The notes beneath the pieces were generated by a model that did no database searches, had not been told where the DNA came from, and was given only the letters and a program-made list of their open reading frames with translations. From Alkalicoccus urumqiensis (GTDB taxonomy: Bacteria; Bacillota; Bacilli; Bacillales; Salisediminibacteriaceae): a stretch of 64,000 nt of DNA. The first letter of the stretch is position 1; each line of letters begins with the position of its first letter. The stretch is taken from contig NZ_PVNS01000003.1 in the NCBI RefSeq assembly GCF_002993335.1, positions 1 through 64,000 on the forward strand, given 5' to 3'. The translations under genes were made by a program, and so were the position numbers. Shown here piece after piece: positions 49,899 to 57,610 of this stretch.

Positions 49899-51251
49899 AT
49901 GCAGACAGGTTGGATCAAGGAACTGGAAGAGGCATTTCCGGATATGCGCATGCTGACAAAAGAGACACAGGTGCAGAAACAGTCGAAGGACTACTTCTGG
50001 TATTCGCCGGTGCTGAAAGAAGAGCTTGAAGGCGCGTCTGCGGACTGCGTCTGTTTTCCCGCTTCCACAGAGGAAGTGACCAGGCTGCTTGCATTCGCGG
50101 CGGACCGGCGCATTCCCGTCGTTCCAAAAGGGGGAGGAAGCGGCAACTACGGCCAGATCGTGCCGCTGTACGGCGGGATTCTGCTCGATATGACGAAAAT
50201 GAACCAGATCCTCTCCATCGATGGAGACATCGGCCGGTTTCAGGCCGGCATCCGTCTTGGAAAGCTGGAGCGGGAGCTGCGGAAGCAGGATCTGGAGCTC
50301 CGCTTTTTCCCGAGCACGCTCATGACGTCGACGCTCGGCGGGTTTATCGCCGGGGGCACCGGCGGGATCGGGTCGATTACGTACGGCACGCTCTGGGATG
50401 AGGGGAATGTCCTCGGTCTGACGATTTTAACGATGGAAAAAACGCCGCGCGTGCTTCACATCCGCGGCGGGGAACTAAAAGCATATATCCACCATTACGG
50501 CATTTCCGGCATCATTCTCGACGTGGAGCTGGCGCTCGCGCCGAAAACGGACTGGGTGGACGGCTGGGCACAGTTTGATTCCTTTGCTGATGCTACGGGG
50601 TTTGCTGAGCATCTTGCCCGCTCGGACATAAAAAAACGCGTCGTCTCCGTCGTGGAAGCGCCGGTACCGGCAGTCTTTACCGGCTGGGAGGAGCGGCTCG
50701 TGCCGGGAAAGGCAGCTGTTTTATACCAGACGTCCCCCGGCGGTCTGGAAGAGGCGGCGCACGCGGCTGCCGTACACCAGGCCGTGCATACCGGCAGTGA
50801 TGCTTCGTCCAGCATCCGGCTGAGCGATTTCGTCTGGAACCACGTGACGCTGTGGTGGCTGAAAAAGCATCCCGGGGATACGTACATTCAGGCGCGGTTC
50901 ACGCCGCACTCGTACCGCCAGCAGATCCGCGCGCTGCAGAAAGCGTTCGGGGAGGAGATCGTGTTTCACCTGGAGTGGATCCGCGCAGGCGGCATGCTCG
51001 TCCCAAGCTCCCAGCTCATCGTCCGCTACACGACGACCGCACGGCTGTACGCCATGATGGATGCGATGCGCGACATCGGCATGCGTGTCAGCAGCCCGCA
51101 CACGTACCTGCTGGAAGAAGGCGGCAAAGACGAATGGGTCGAAAAAATCTGTCAGGCGAAGCAGCAGAACGATCCGGATAACCTGCTGAATCCGGGCAAG
51201 ACGAAAGGCACGCAGCCGAAGGAGGAAGCCGCATGTCTCTACTCTGGATAA
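49899..51251 (+). CDS. FAD-binding oxidoreductase, PCMH type (second paralogue)
   Basis: 450 residues, colinear with the 44842-46200 product: shared STQVEKLSKDY/ETQVQKQSKDY opening, GNYGQ, PSTLMTSTLGGFIAGGTGGIGS flavin loop (quoted in part) and a common C-terminal DPDNLLNPGK-type end. Two diverged copies in one operon suggest two oxidation steps or a heteromeric enzyme. ATG 49899 follows AGAGGAGG. The gene overlaps the amidohydrolase gene downstream by 19 bp. Confidence 0.87.
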   Translation: MQTGWIKELEEAFPDMRMLTKETQVQKQSKDYFWYSPVLKEELEGASADCVCFPASTEEVTRLLAFAADRRIPVVPKGGGSGNYGQIVPLYGGILLDMTKMNQILSIDGDIGRFQAGIRLGKLERELRKQDLELRFFPSTLMTSTLGGFIAGGTGGIGSITYGTLWDEGNVLGLTILTMEKTPRVLHIRGGELKAYIHHYGISGIILDVELALAPKTDWVDGWAQFDSFADATGFAEHLARSDIKKRVVSVVEAPVPAVFTGWEERLVPGKAAVLYQTSPGGLEEAAHAAAVHQAVHTGSDASSSIRLSDFVWNHVTLWWLKKHPGDTYIQARFTPHSYRQQIRALQKAFGEEIVFHLEWIRAGGMLVPSSQLIVRYTTTARLYAMMDAMRDIGMRVSSPHTYLLEEGGKDEWVEKICQAKQQNDPDNLLNPGKTKGTQPKEEAACLYSG

Positions 51252-52471
51252 CAAACGGCGTCACGCTCGATGGAGAGGCGGCGCCGTTCCTCATTCAGGA
51301 CGGTGTGTTCACCCGCCACGAGGGCACGGCTCCCGCCGGCGCAGACGTGCTCGATGCGGCGGGCGGCCTCGTGCTTCCGCCGTTTGTCGAGCCGCATATT
51401 CATCTGGACACGGCGCTTTTGCAGGAGGAAGAAGAAAACAAAAGCGGGACGCTGCAGGAGGGCATTTCGATCTGGAGCCGGCTGCAGCAGGAACTGACGG
51501 AAGAAGACGTCACCGCACGCGCGGAAACCGTCATCCGGGAGCTGATGGCAAACGGCGTTCTCGCTGCGCGCGCCATGGTCGATATTTCCGACCCGAAGCA
51601 GACGGCACTCCCGGCGCTTCTGGCGCTGAAAGAGCGCGTCGCTCCGTCGTTTCAGCTTCAGCTGACGGGTTTTCCGCAGCAGGGGCTTTCCTCATCCGAA
51701 AGAAAGCGGCAGCTCGAAGCGGCGGCAGCAGCTGGCGTGGATGCGCTCAGTGCCGTGCCGCATCTGGAAGCATCTGTTCAAGCCGGGCGGGACTCGCTTG
51801 CGTTCTGCTTTGATACAGCCGAGGTTTACGGCACGGACGTCCACATCTTCTGTGACGAAACCGACGATCCGTCGTCGCGCTTTATCGAAACGGCGGCCGG
51901 TGAAACGATCCGCCGCGGCATGCAGGGGCGCGTAACGCTCAGCCACTGCAATGCGATGGAGCATTACGATGACGCGGTAATGGCGAGTCTGCTGCCGCAG
52001 CTGAAAGAGGCAGCGATCCGTCTCGTCGTCTGCCCGCTTATCAATACCGCAGTGATCGGGAGAACGCCCGGATCTCCCGCCGGACGCGGGATTATGCCAG
52101 TCCGGAAGCTGCTTCAGGCAGGCATCCCGACTGCCTGTGCCCACGACGATCTGAAAAGTCCGTTCTATCCGCTCGGAAGTGCCTCGATGCTGCAGGCCGC
52201 CCATATGCTGGCACACGCCGCCCAGCTGACGTCCGCTGAGGAAATGCGGCAGCTGATCCGCATGATCTCGACAGAAGGCGCACAGATTATGGGGCAGAAC
52301 GGAACGCTGGAACCGTGTGCTCCCGGGGACTGTATCATTTTACCGGTATCCGGGGCAGCGGATGCGCTGCGCCTGCAGCCGAAGCCGCGCTGGGTGGTGC
52401 GGGGCGGGTCGGTCCTTGTCGAAACGATCCCGGAAGAAACGTCATTTTCCAAGGAAGGGGTAGGTGTATGA
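51233..52471 (+). CDS. Cytosine-deaminase-like amidohydrolase (first of two)
   Basis: 412 residues. Metal ligands His55 and His57 in EPHIHLDTAL, then FCDETDDP, LSHCNAM and AHDDLKSPFYPLGSASMLQ, all matching the CodA type of amidohydrolase, which deaminates cytosine, creatinine or isocytosine-like rings. ATG 51233 follows AAGGAGGAA inside the end of the preceding gene. A second, more diverged CodA-like gene overlaps by 4 bp. Substrate unknown; a ring deamination or hydrolysis step in the same pathway is likely. Confidence 0.88.
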   Translation: MSLLWITNGVTLDGEAAPFLIQDGVFTRHEGTAPAGADVLDAAGGLVLPPFVEPHIHLDTALLQEEEENKSGTLQEGISIWSRLQQELTEEDVTARAETVIRELMANGVLAARAMVDISDPKQTALPALLALKERVAPSFQLQLTGFPQQGLSSSERKRQLEAAAAAGVDALSAVPHLEASVQAGRDSLAFCFDTAEVYGTDVHIFCDETDDPSSRFIETAAGETIRRGMQGRVTLSHCNAMEHYDDAVMASLLPQLKEAAIRLVVCPLINTAVIGRTPGSPAGRGIMPVRKLLQAGIPTACAHDDLKSPFYPLGSASMLQAAHMLAHAAQLTSAEEMRQLIRMISTEGAQIMGQNGTLEPCAPGDCIILPVSGAADALRLQPKPRWVVRGGSVLVETIPEETSFSKEGVGV

Positions 52472-53754
52472 AGATAAAAAATGTGTTGGATCCGGTCCGT
52501 GGCTGTGTGGATGTGACGGTGACGGACGGGGTGGTGCAGGCGGTGGTGCCGCATGAGCCGGGGCCTGCGGATGCGTGGTCGCCGGGGGCGCTCCCGGGTG
52601 CGGCGGGTGTGGTCGATGCGGGCGGACGGCTTCTGCTTCCGTCGGCGGCGGATGTGCATATGCATCTGGATAAGTCGCATACGTACGCGAGTGTCGGGAA
52701 TGAAAGCGGGACGCTCGGGGAGGCGGTGGCGAATTATGCGCAGTTTGCCCCGGGGGTGACGGAGGAGGATATGCTCGCCCGGATGCGGAAAACGGCGCTT
52801 CGTGCGCTTTCGTTCGGAACGACGGCGATTCGGACGCACATTGATTTTCATACGCGTGCCGATGAGGAGACGACGTTCCGGGGCATCCGCTGTGCGCTGG
52901 CGCTGAAGGAGGAGCTTGCGCCGTGGATGACGATCGAGATTTATCCGATGCTGCCGTTTTTCCCGTACAACAAGGAGGACCACCGGCGCATCGAGAAGGT
53001 GACGGCGATGAATATCGACGGCCTCGGCGGGGCGCCGCACCTGAGTGAAGCGCCGGAAGAGGCGATTGATGCGCTGTTTCACTACGCCCGGGAGTCGGGG
53101 CTTCCGATCGACGTGCACACCGACGAAAGCGACGACCCCTCCGTGCAGACCGTCCGGACCATTGCGGCGAAAACGATGCTGCATCACATGGAGGGCCGCG
53201 TCACGGTCGATCACCTCTGCTCGCTGAGCGCGGTGCCGGAGGACGAGGCCGCGGAGATGATCCGTTTGATGAAGACGGCCGGCCTTCAGGCGGTGACGCT
53301 TCCGGCAGCGAATATGTACCTGCAGGGAAGAGAGGACCGCGGGCTCGTCCGGCGGGGAACGACGCGTATCCGGGAGCTTCTGGATGCGGGCATTCCGCTT
53401 GCTTCCGCTTCGGATAATGTGGTGGATCCGTTCCATCCATTCGGCCGGGGCGACCTGCTTCAGATTGCCCAGCTGACGGGCTATGCGGCGCACATGGTCA
53501 GTCCGGAAGACTGGAAGACGCTCGCGGAGATGATCAGCCGGGTGCCGAAGGAGATGATGGGGCTTCCGGAAGGCATTCATCCCGGGGAGAAGGCGTCGTT
53601 TATGATCGTCGATGCGTTCTCGCTCGGTGAAGCGCTCGCGTCGCTTCCGGAGGAGCGGGGGGTGTATCATCACGGCAGCTGGGTGGCGTCGACTTCAAGC
53701 AGCACGCAGTTTTCGCCGGCGCTCGGCCGGACGGAGGCGCCGCAGTATGGCTGA
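52468..53754 (+). CDS. Cytosine-deaminase-like amidohydrolase (second)
   Basis: 428 residues. His64 and His66 in DVHMHLDKS, VHTDESDDPS, VDHLCSLS and ASDNVVDPFHPFGRGDLLQ give the same CodA-type metal site as in the first copy. The start ATGA overlaps the previous stop. The third-position base is G in most codons through the first 500 bp, unlike the previous gene. The longer open frame upstream of 52468 is not coding. Probably a second hydrolytic or deaminating step. Confidence 0.87.
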   Translation: MKIKNVLDPVRGCVDVTVTDGVVQAVVPHEPGPADAWSPGALPGAAGVVDAGGRLLLPSAADVHMHLDKSHTYASVGNESGTLGEAVANYAQFAPGVTEEDMLARMRKTALRALSFGTTAIRTHIDFHTRADEETTFRGIRCALALKEELAPWMTIEIYPMLPFFPYNKEDHRRIEKVTAMNIDGLGGAPHLSEAPEEAIDALFHYARESGLPIDVHTDESDDPSVQTVRTIAAKTMLHHMEGRVTVDHLCSLSAVPEDEAAEMIRLMKTAGLQAVTLPAANMYLQGREDRGLVRRGTTRIRELLDAGIPLASASDNVVDPFHPFGRGDLLQIAQLTGYAAHMVSPEDWKTLAEMISRVPKEMMGLPEGIHPGEKASFMIVDAFSLGEALASLPEERGVYHHGSWVASTSSSTQFSPALGRTEAPQYG

Positions 53755-54421
53755 GATTCTCGTCCTGTACTACAGCGCCTACGGTCACTGTCAGGCGATG
53801 GCGGAAGCGGCGGCCGCCGCGGTGGAAGGCAGCGCACGGCTCCGGCGCATTCCGGAATGGAACGAGGAGGTGCCGGCCGCTGCGTCGGATCCGGTTTCGT
53901 CGTCGGCCGGTGTGGCTTCCTCGTTCGGCAGCCGGAGGGAGCGCTACGAGACACAGCGGGAGCACCAGACCGGGACGCCGGAAGCGGAGCTGGAGGACCT
54001 CCGCCGGGCGGACGGGCTGGTGCTCGCCTTTCCGACGTACTACGGCATGATGCCGTCGCAGGTGAAATTTTTTCTGGAGAAGGCGGGAAGCCTCTGTGCG
54101 GATGGCAGTATGGAAGGCAAGCCGGCCGGCGTGATCACCAGCGCCGGCTCGATCCATACCGGGCATGAGTCGACGCTGTTGACGACGATGGTGCCGCTGC
54201 TTCACTTCGGTTTCGTGCTCGTCGGGCTTCCCTACACGCAGAATCCTGAATACTTAACGGCCGACGCGGTCGGCGGCACGCCGTACGGCGCTTCCACGCT
54301 CGCCGGCCCCGACAGCAGCCGCACCCCTGACCCGCGCGAGCTGCTTTTCGCCGGACGCCTCGCCGAAAACGTCCACCGCATCGCCCGTGGCCTCGAACTC
54401 GTACGGGCAGAAGCGGAGTGA
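53747..54421 (+). CDS. WrbA-like NAD(P)H:quinone oxidoreductase / flavodoxin-fold protein
   Basis: 224 residues, flavodoxin fold. The FMN phosphate loop is YYSAYGHCQAMA at the N-terminus, then ADGLVLAFPTYYGMMPSQVK and a WrbA-like TSAGSIHTGHESTL and TPYGASTLAGPD. The gene overlaps the preceding amidohydrolase by 8 bp and is last in the operon. It could supply reduced flavin or recycle quinones for the two oxidases (inference). Confidence 0.88.
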   Translation: MAEILVLYYSAYGHCQAMAEAAAAAVEGSARLRRIPEWNEEVPAAASDPVSSSAGVASSFGSRRERYETQREHQTGTPEAELEDLRRADGLVLAFPTYYGMMPSQVKFFLEKAGSLCADGSMEGKPAGVITSAGSIHTGHESTLLTTMVPLLHFGFVLVGLPYTQNPEYLTADAVGGTPYGASTLAGPDSSRTPDPRELLFAGRLAENVHRIARGLELVRAEAE

Positions 54422-54423
54422 GC

Positions 54424-54745
54424 GGGTTAGGGAAACCGCGGGCTGAACTGCGCCCGCCATCTGCTTTCGAACCGTGTGCTGATTGGATCAGCGGGGCCGT
54501 CGGGGGTTTTGGCGGCCGGTCTCTGGAGGTTGCTGGTGGCGGTAGTGGACCTTTTTCGGGGAGAAGTGGACGTTTTCCGGGAGATAGGTGCGTTTTTGCG
54601 CGGCGGAGTGATACCTTTTGAAGGAAGTGGGCACCGGCAGCTCCGTTACGGACGTTCACCCCGGAGTTGTGAACGTACAGCGTTGAGTTACGGACGTTTT
54701 CCGAAGAGAAGTGAACGTTTTTCAACCCGCCGAAAAAAACCTCCA
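54424..54745 (+). repeat. Type-1 periodic intergenic repeat, copy B
   Basis: The longest copy: head ACCGCGGGC...GCCCGCC, then GGACCTTTTTCGGGGAGAAG and units anchored on GGACGT/GAACGT. Read on the minus strand the units translate as successive heptads (VHFSSEN, VRNSTLY, VHNSGVN, VRNGAAG), which shows the exact 21-nt period over that stretch; no start signal supports real translation. It directly follows the catabolic operon. Confidence 0.7.
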
Positions 54746-54756
54746 GCAACGAACGA

Positions 54757-54792
54757 AAAGCAGCAGGCTCATCAGCGGCCTGCTGCTTTTTA
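54757..54792 (+). terminator. Terminator downstream of repeat B
   Basis: Perfect 12-bp stem AAAGCAGCAGGC / GCCTGCTGCTTT followed by TTAA. It may end the catabolic operon transcript after reading through the repeat. Confidence 0.75.
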
Positions 54793-54891
54793 AGGTCAAA
54801 AGAATGATAGGTGCATTCATTGCAGGAAGAAAACGTGTCTTTCCCGAAAGATATCACAATTTTTCCGGCATGAACCTCCGAAGAGAGGATT

Positions 54892-55158
54892 CTACCGATC
54901 TTTCAAATTCCGCAGAGCATGATTATAGCGGGACATCACTTGGTTCATCGCCTCTTCCGTATCCGGACGCACTCCTTCCGGAAGGGAACGCGGCTTTCTG
55001 CTTTTTTTGTACTCGATCGTGCCTGCTTCCTGATCATACGCTGCTTCTAATTCATCTCCTATTTCGAGACGGAGCGATTCCCGGGCTTCGGCGGGGATGC
55101 TGACGACAAAGGTATTGTTGACTTTGCTCACTCTTCCGCGGATCACATGCTCCTTCAT
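54892..55158 (-). CDS. AbrB/SpoVT-family DNA-binding protein (antitoxin-like)
   Basis: 88 residues. The N-terminal 48 residues form a swapped-hairpin AbrB domain (VSKVNNTFVVSIPAEARESLRL-type, here in part: FVVSIPAEARESL, LEIGDELEA), followed by a charged tail that may bind a partner. ATG at 55158 follows GGGGGAAG by 5 bp. MazE-like antitoxins have this form, but no toxin gene follows, so it is either a solitary regulator or an orphan antitoxin. Confidence 0.78.
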   Translation of the reverse strand: MKEHVIRGRVSKVNNTFVVSIPAEARESLRLEIGDELEAAYDQEAGTIEYKKSRKPRSLPEGVRPDTEEAMNQVMSRYNHALRNLKDR

Positions 55159-55496
55159 TAGACTTCCCCCGTTCCTGAAAAATGATGCCTTCATTATAAC
55201 CTGTCCTCATTAAAATGGCATCACCGCGAAACAAACCCGCCGACTCCCCCCAAAAAGTGCTGCGTTTTCCTATCAGCGAAAAAGATAACTGCGCGTGTGA
55301 AAAGATTCTTTTACCTGCACAGGCTGCACCAGCCGGTACAAAGCACACAAATGAACATAGAAAGTACTAGAATCAATAAATAGAAATATATGTTAAAATA
55401 GCTGTTAAATTGAGATTTTCGTCAGCACTCCCTTTTCATCCCGGGAGCGGAGGATAACGTTTTCGCTGAAGATGAAACAGAGGCAGAGGGACTTAC

Positions 55497-55590
55497 AACA
55501 GAAATGGACTGCGAACGCTTAATCATTCAAGAATCCCACTCTTCACACTGTAAGGTGTAGAGCTTGCCCCTTTAGGGGTGGGAGTGTCAA
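55497..55590 (+). mobile_element. 94-bp IS200/IS605-type mini-element, copy 2
   Basis: 93 of 94 bases are identical to copy 1 at 33-126. It is preceded by TTAC, a known target tetranucleotide type for IS200/IS605 insertions, and followed directly by ATGGAGGAGG, the ribosome site of a small membrane-protein gene. The 300 bp between the AbrB-like gene and this copy contain no recognised gene. Confidence 0.65.
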
Positions 55591-55607
55591 ATGGAGGAGG
55601 TTTCTTT

Positions 55608-55751
55608 TTGGATCTGATTGTCTTTTTGATCGTCTATACGATCGTCATCCTCGTCATCAGTCAAATATTTGTAGGTAAACAAATTCGCGCATTAGAGCAG
55701 AGAATCGAAAAAAAGATAGCACGTGATAAGGATACGGAAGATGAAGAATAG
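55608..55751 (+). CDS. 47-aa single-pass membrane protein (TTG start)
   Basis: TTG 55608 lies 7 bp after GGAGGAGG. The protein begins with one long membrane helix (LIVFLIVYTIVILVISQIF) and ends in a charged helix (GKQIRALEQRIEKKIARDK). The ribosome site is at the junction with the mobile 94-bp element. The helix-plus-coil layout resembles the small proteins at 32028 and 32373, though with a single membrane pass. Confidence 0.65.
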   Translation: MDLIVFLIVYTIVILVISQIFVGKQIRALEQRIEKKIARDKDTEDEE

Positions 55752-55789
55752 AAGGAAGTTCGTTACATTCCAATGAAGAGAGCTCCCTT

Positions 55790-56147
55790 TCGAAGCACCG
55801 AACCCCCGCCCGCCATCTGCTTTGGAGCCGAGAGCTGTTTGGATCAGCGGGGCCGCCGGGAGTTTCGGCGGCCGGTATTTGGAGGGTTGTCTGGTTTGGG
55901 GCAGTGGACGTTTTTGGGGGAGAAGTGGACGTTTTCCAGGAGATCGGTGCGTTTTTGAGCGGCGGAGTGATCCCTTTTTAGCGAAGTGGACGCCGGCCGC
56001 TCCGTTACGGACGTCCACCCCGGAGATATGAACGTACAGCGTTCAGTTATGGACGTTTCCAGAAGAGAAGCGGACGTTTTTCGAAGCACCGAAACAGCAA
56101 CCGCGGGCCGAACCCCCGCCCGCCATCTGCCTCCAGACACGAAAAGA
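55790..56147 (+). repeat. Type-1 periodic intergenic repeat, copy C
   Basis: Head CGCCCGCCATCTGCTTTGGA, then units anchored on GTGGACGTTTT, GTGGACGCC, GGACGTCCACC, GAACGTACAGC, GGACGTTTCC and GGACGTTTTTC, followed by a second head copy (CCGCGGGCCGAACC, CCCGCCATCTGC) near 56101-56130. So the head motif brackets the units on both sides here. Confidence 0.7.
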
Positions 56148-56183
56148 CGGAACCTCCGCCGGACAGGAAGGTTCCGTTTTTTT
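56148..56183. terminator. Terminator next to repeat C
   Basis: CGGAACCT pairs with AGGTTCCG, with TTTTTTT on the plus strand and TCTTTTC on the minus strand; it ends the minus-strand membrane protein gene at 56191. Confidence 0.8.
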
Positions 56184-56190
56184 GCTGCTG

Positions 56191-56625
56191 CTACACGTTC
56201 TGCCGCAGCGAGCGGGTAAACAGGATACCGGATAGGATCACCAGCGCGATGTTTGTCTCCGTATTGTAAAGGAGATTGTGGAAAAAGCCGGTGCTGTAGC
56301 CGAACAGGTAGAGCCAGTAGTAGGACGGTACCATGCAGAACAGAAACAGCGCAATGGCAGGGGCCATCATCCAGCCGACGCCGATCTCCCCCTGGAAAAC
56401 CGAGCGCAGCTTCCTCCATTCCACGAGCACCCCGAACAGAAAACCGGCGAGCCCCATTTTCAGAAAAGGATATGGCGTCTGGTCGTTTTCCTGGATCGCC
56501 TGTTCCATCTCCCAGTGCGCATCGCCGATCACATACAGCGCAAGAATCATACCAGCTGCAATACACAAAGCATACACGAATTTCCCGATGGTACCCCTCC
56601 TCGAAAAGTGCCTACCAGCGCCCAT
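56191..56625 (-). CDS. Hypothetical membrane protein, 144 aa
   Basis: Four hydrophobic segments (FVYALCIAAGMILALYV, MGLAGFLFGVLV, MMAPAIALFLFCMV with the following YYWLYLFGY, and IALVILSGILF). The start is uncertain: ATG 56625 lies inside the end of the flavodoxin gene with GGGAAG directly upstream; a GAGGAGGGG further in has no standard start codon. Overlap with the flavodoxin gene suggests translational coupling. Family not recognised. Confidence 0.6.
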   Translation of the reverse strand: MGAGRHFSRRGTIGKFVYALCIAAGMILALYVIGDAHWEMEQAIQENDQTPYPFLKMGLAGFLFGVLVEWRKLRSVFQGEIGVGWMMAPAIALFLFCMVPSYYWLYLFGYSTGFFHNLLYNTETNIALVILSGILFTRSLRQNV

Positions 56626-57067
56626 CTTCCCGCGCTGCACGGATCTGCTCCGTAAACGCATCGATCAGCTCTTCCGTCTCGTCCACATCATTGTCGATAT
56701 CCACCTTCACACTGTCCGCAACCAGCGTCCCGTTCTGCTGCCGGATGGCGTCCGTCAGGTGATCCACCGCGCCCGCAAAATGCGCGTAGCCGGAATCCCC
56801 CGAGCCGAACACCGCAAACGAAAGCCCCGACAAATCCGTATCCTCCAGATCCCCGTACAAATCATCCATCTCCTCCGGCACATCCCCGTCGCCCCACGTG
56901 AACGAACCGACCACAATCAACTCATACTCCCGAAGCTCTGACACCTCCACATCCATCGCCTCTTTCACCACGACCGTCACATCTGCCTGCTCCAACCGCT
57001 CCTGAATCATCTCCGCCAGCTCCTCCGTATGCCCGCTCATCGTCGCGTACGCAACCAGAACCGTCAT
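56612..57067 (-). CDS. Flavodoxin
   Basis: 151 residues, short-chain flavodoxin. FMN-binding phosphate loop AYATMSGHTEELA at residues 5-17 (TxSGxT), aromatic loop SFTWGDGDVPEEM with Trp, and FGSGDSGYAHFAGAVD for the second isoalloxazine loop. ATG at 57067 follows GGAGGG by 7 bp. Very acidic, as usual. It donates low-potential electrons to enzymes not identifiable here. Confidence 0.94.
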   Translation of the reverse strand: MTVLVAYATMSGHTEELAEMIQERLEQADVTVVVKEAMDVEVSELREYELIVVGSFTWGDGDVPEEMDDLYGDLEDTDLSGLSFAVFGSGDSGYAHFAGAVDHLTDAIRQQNGTLVADSVKVDIDNDVDETEELIDAFTEQIRAAREDGRW

Positions 57068-57165
57068 CGATAACCCTCCTGTACTTCGTCTTACCTCCAT
57101 TGTACGCCCTGACCCGATTTCCTGTACAATGGAAAATGACATTTCCATCGGAAGGAGCAGTTGAG

Positions 57166-57576
57166 ATGAAAACATACCGATTCTGCCTCGGCGCCGGGCT
57201 GCTTTTTGCAGCTGGCTGCGGGTCCGGGAATCTGAACAATGCTGTGAATCCGGACGACATCGACGAAATCCGGCTGTATGCGACCGACAATTTTCAGTCA
57301 GAAAACCTAGAGCTGCAGCAGGTATATGACACAAACGAAGACATCGCCGCCTGGGCCGGCATCATCAACAGCGCCGACCAGGTGGACGGGATGGTGGATA
57401 TCGCCGCCCCGGATTATGAGATCGCGCTCATCGGAGAAGAGGATACCGATCCCTACTTCCTCTGGTATTCGGAAGACAGCGCCTCGCTCATGGACAGCGC
57501 AGACACCCATACGCTTTACAGCATCACCGAAGACGGAAAAGAAACCCTTTCAGAGCTGATGGAGGAAAGCGGGTAA
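57166..57576 (+). CDS. Small lipoprotein of unknown function, 136 aa
   Basis: Signal peptide with lipobox LFAAGC (Cys18), then about 118 acidic residues without recognisable domain (DDIDEIRLYATD, DYEIALIGEEDTDPYFLWY). ATG 57166 follows AAGGAGCAG. Secreted and membrane-anchored; the motif around residues 90-100 hints at a beta-rich fold similar to YhfM-type Bacillus lipoproteins, not certain. Confidence 0.75.
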   Translation: MKTYRFCLGAGLLFAAGCGSGNLNNAVNPDDIDEIRLYATDNFQSENLELQQVYDTNEDIAAWAGIINSADQVDGMVDIAAPDYEIALIGEEDTDPYFLWYSEDSASLMDSADTHTLYSITEDGKETLSELMEESG

Positions 57577-57610
57577 GGTCGTAGGGAGAAAATCCCTATC
57601 CGAAATATCT

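Noticed and set aside
54424-54857. Open frames with heptad peptides on the minus strand of the type-1 repeats
   Set aside because: The heptads only reflect the 21-nt DNA period; copies differ in frame and carry no start signals, so coding function is unlikely.
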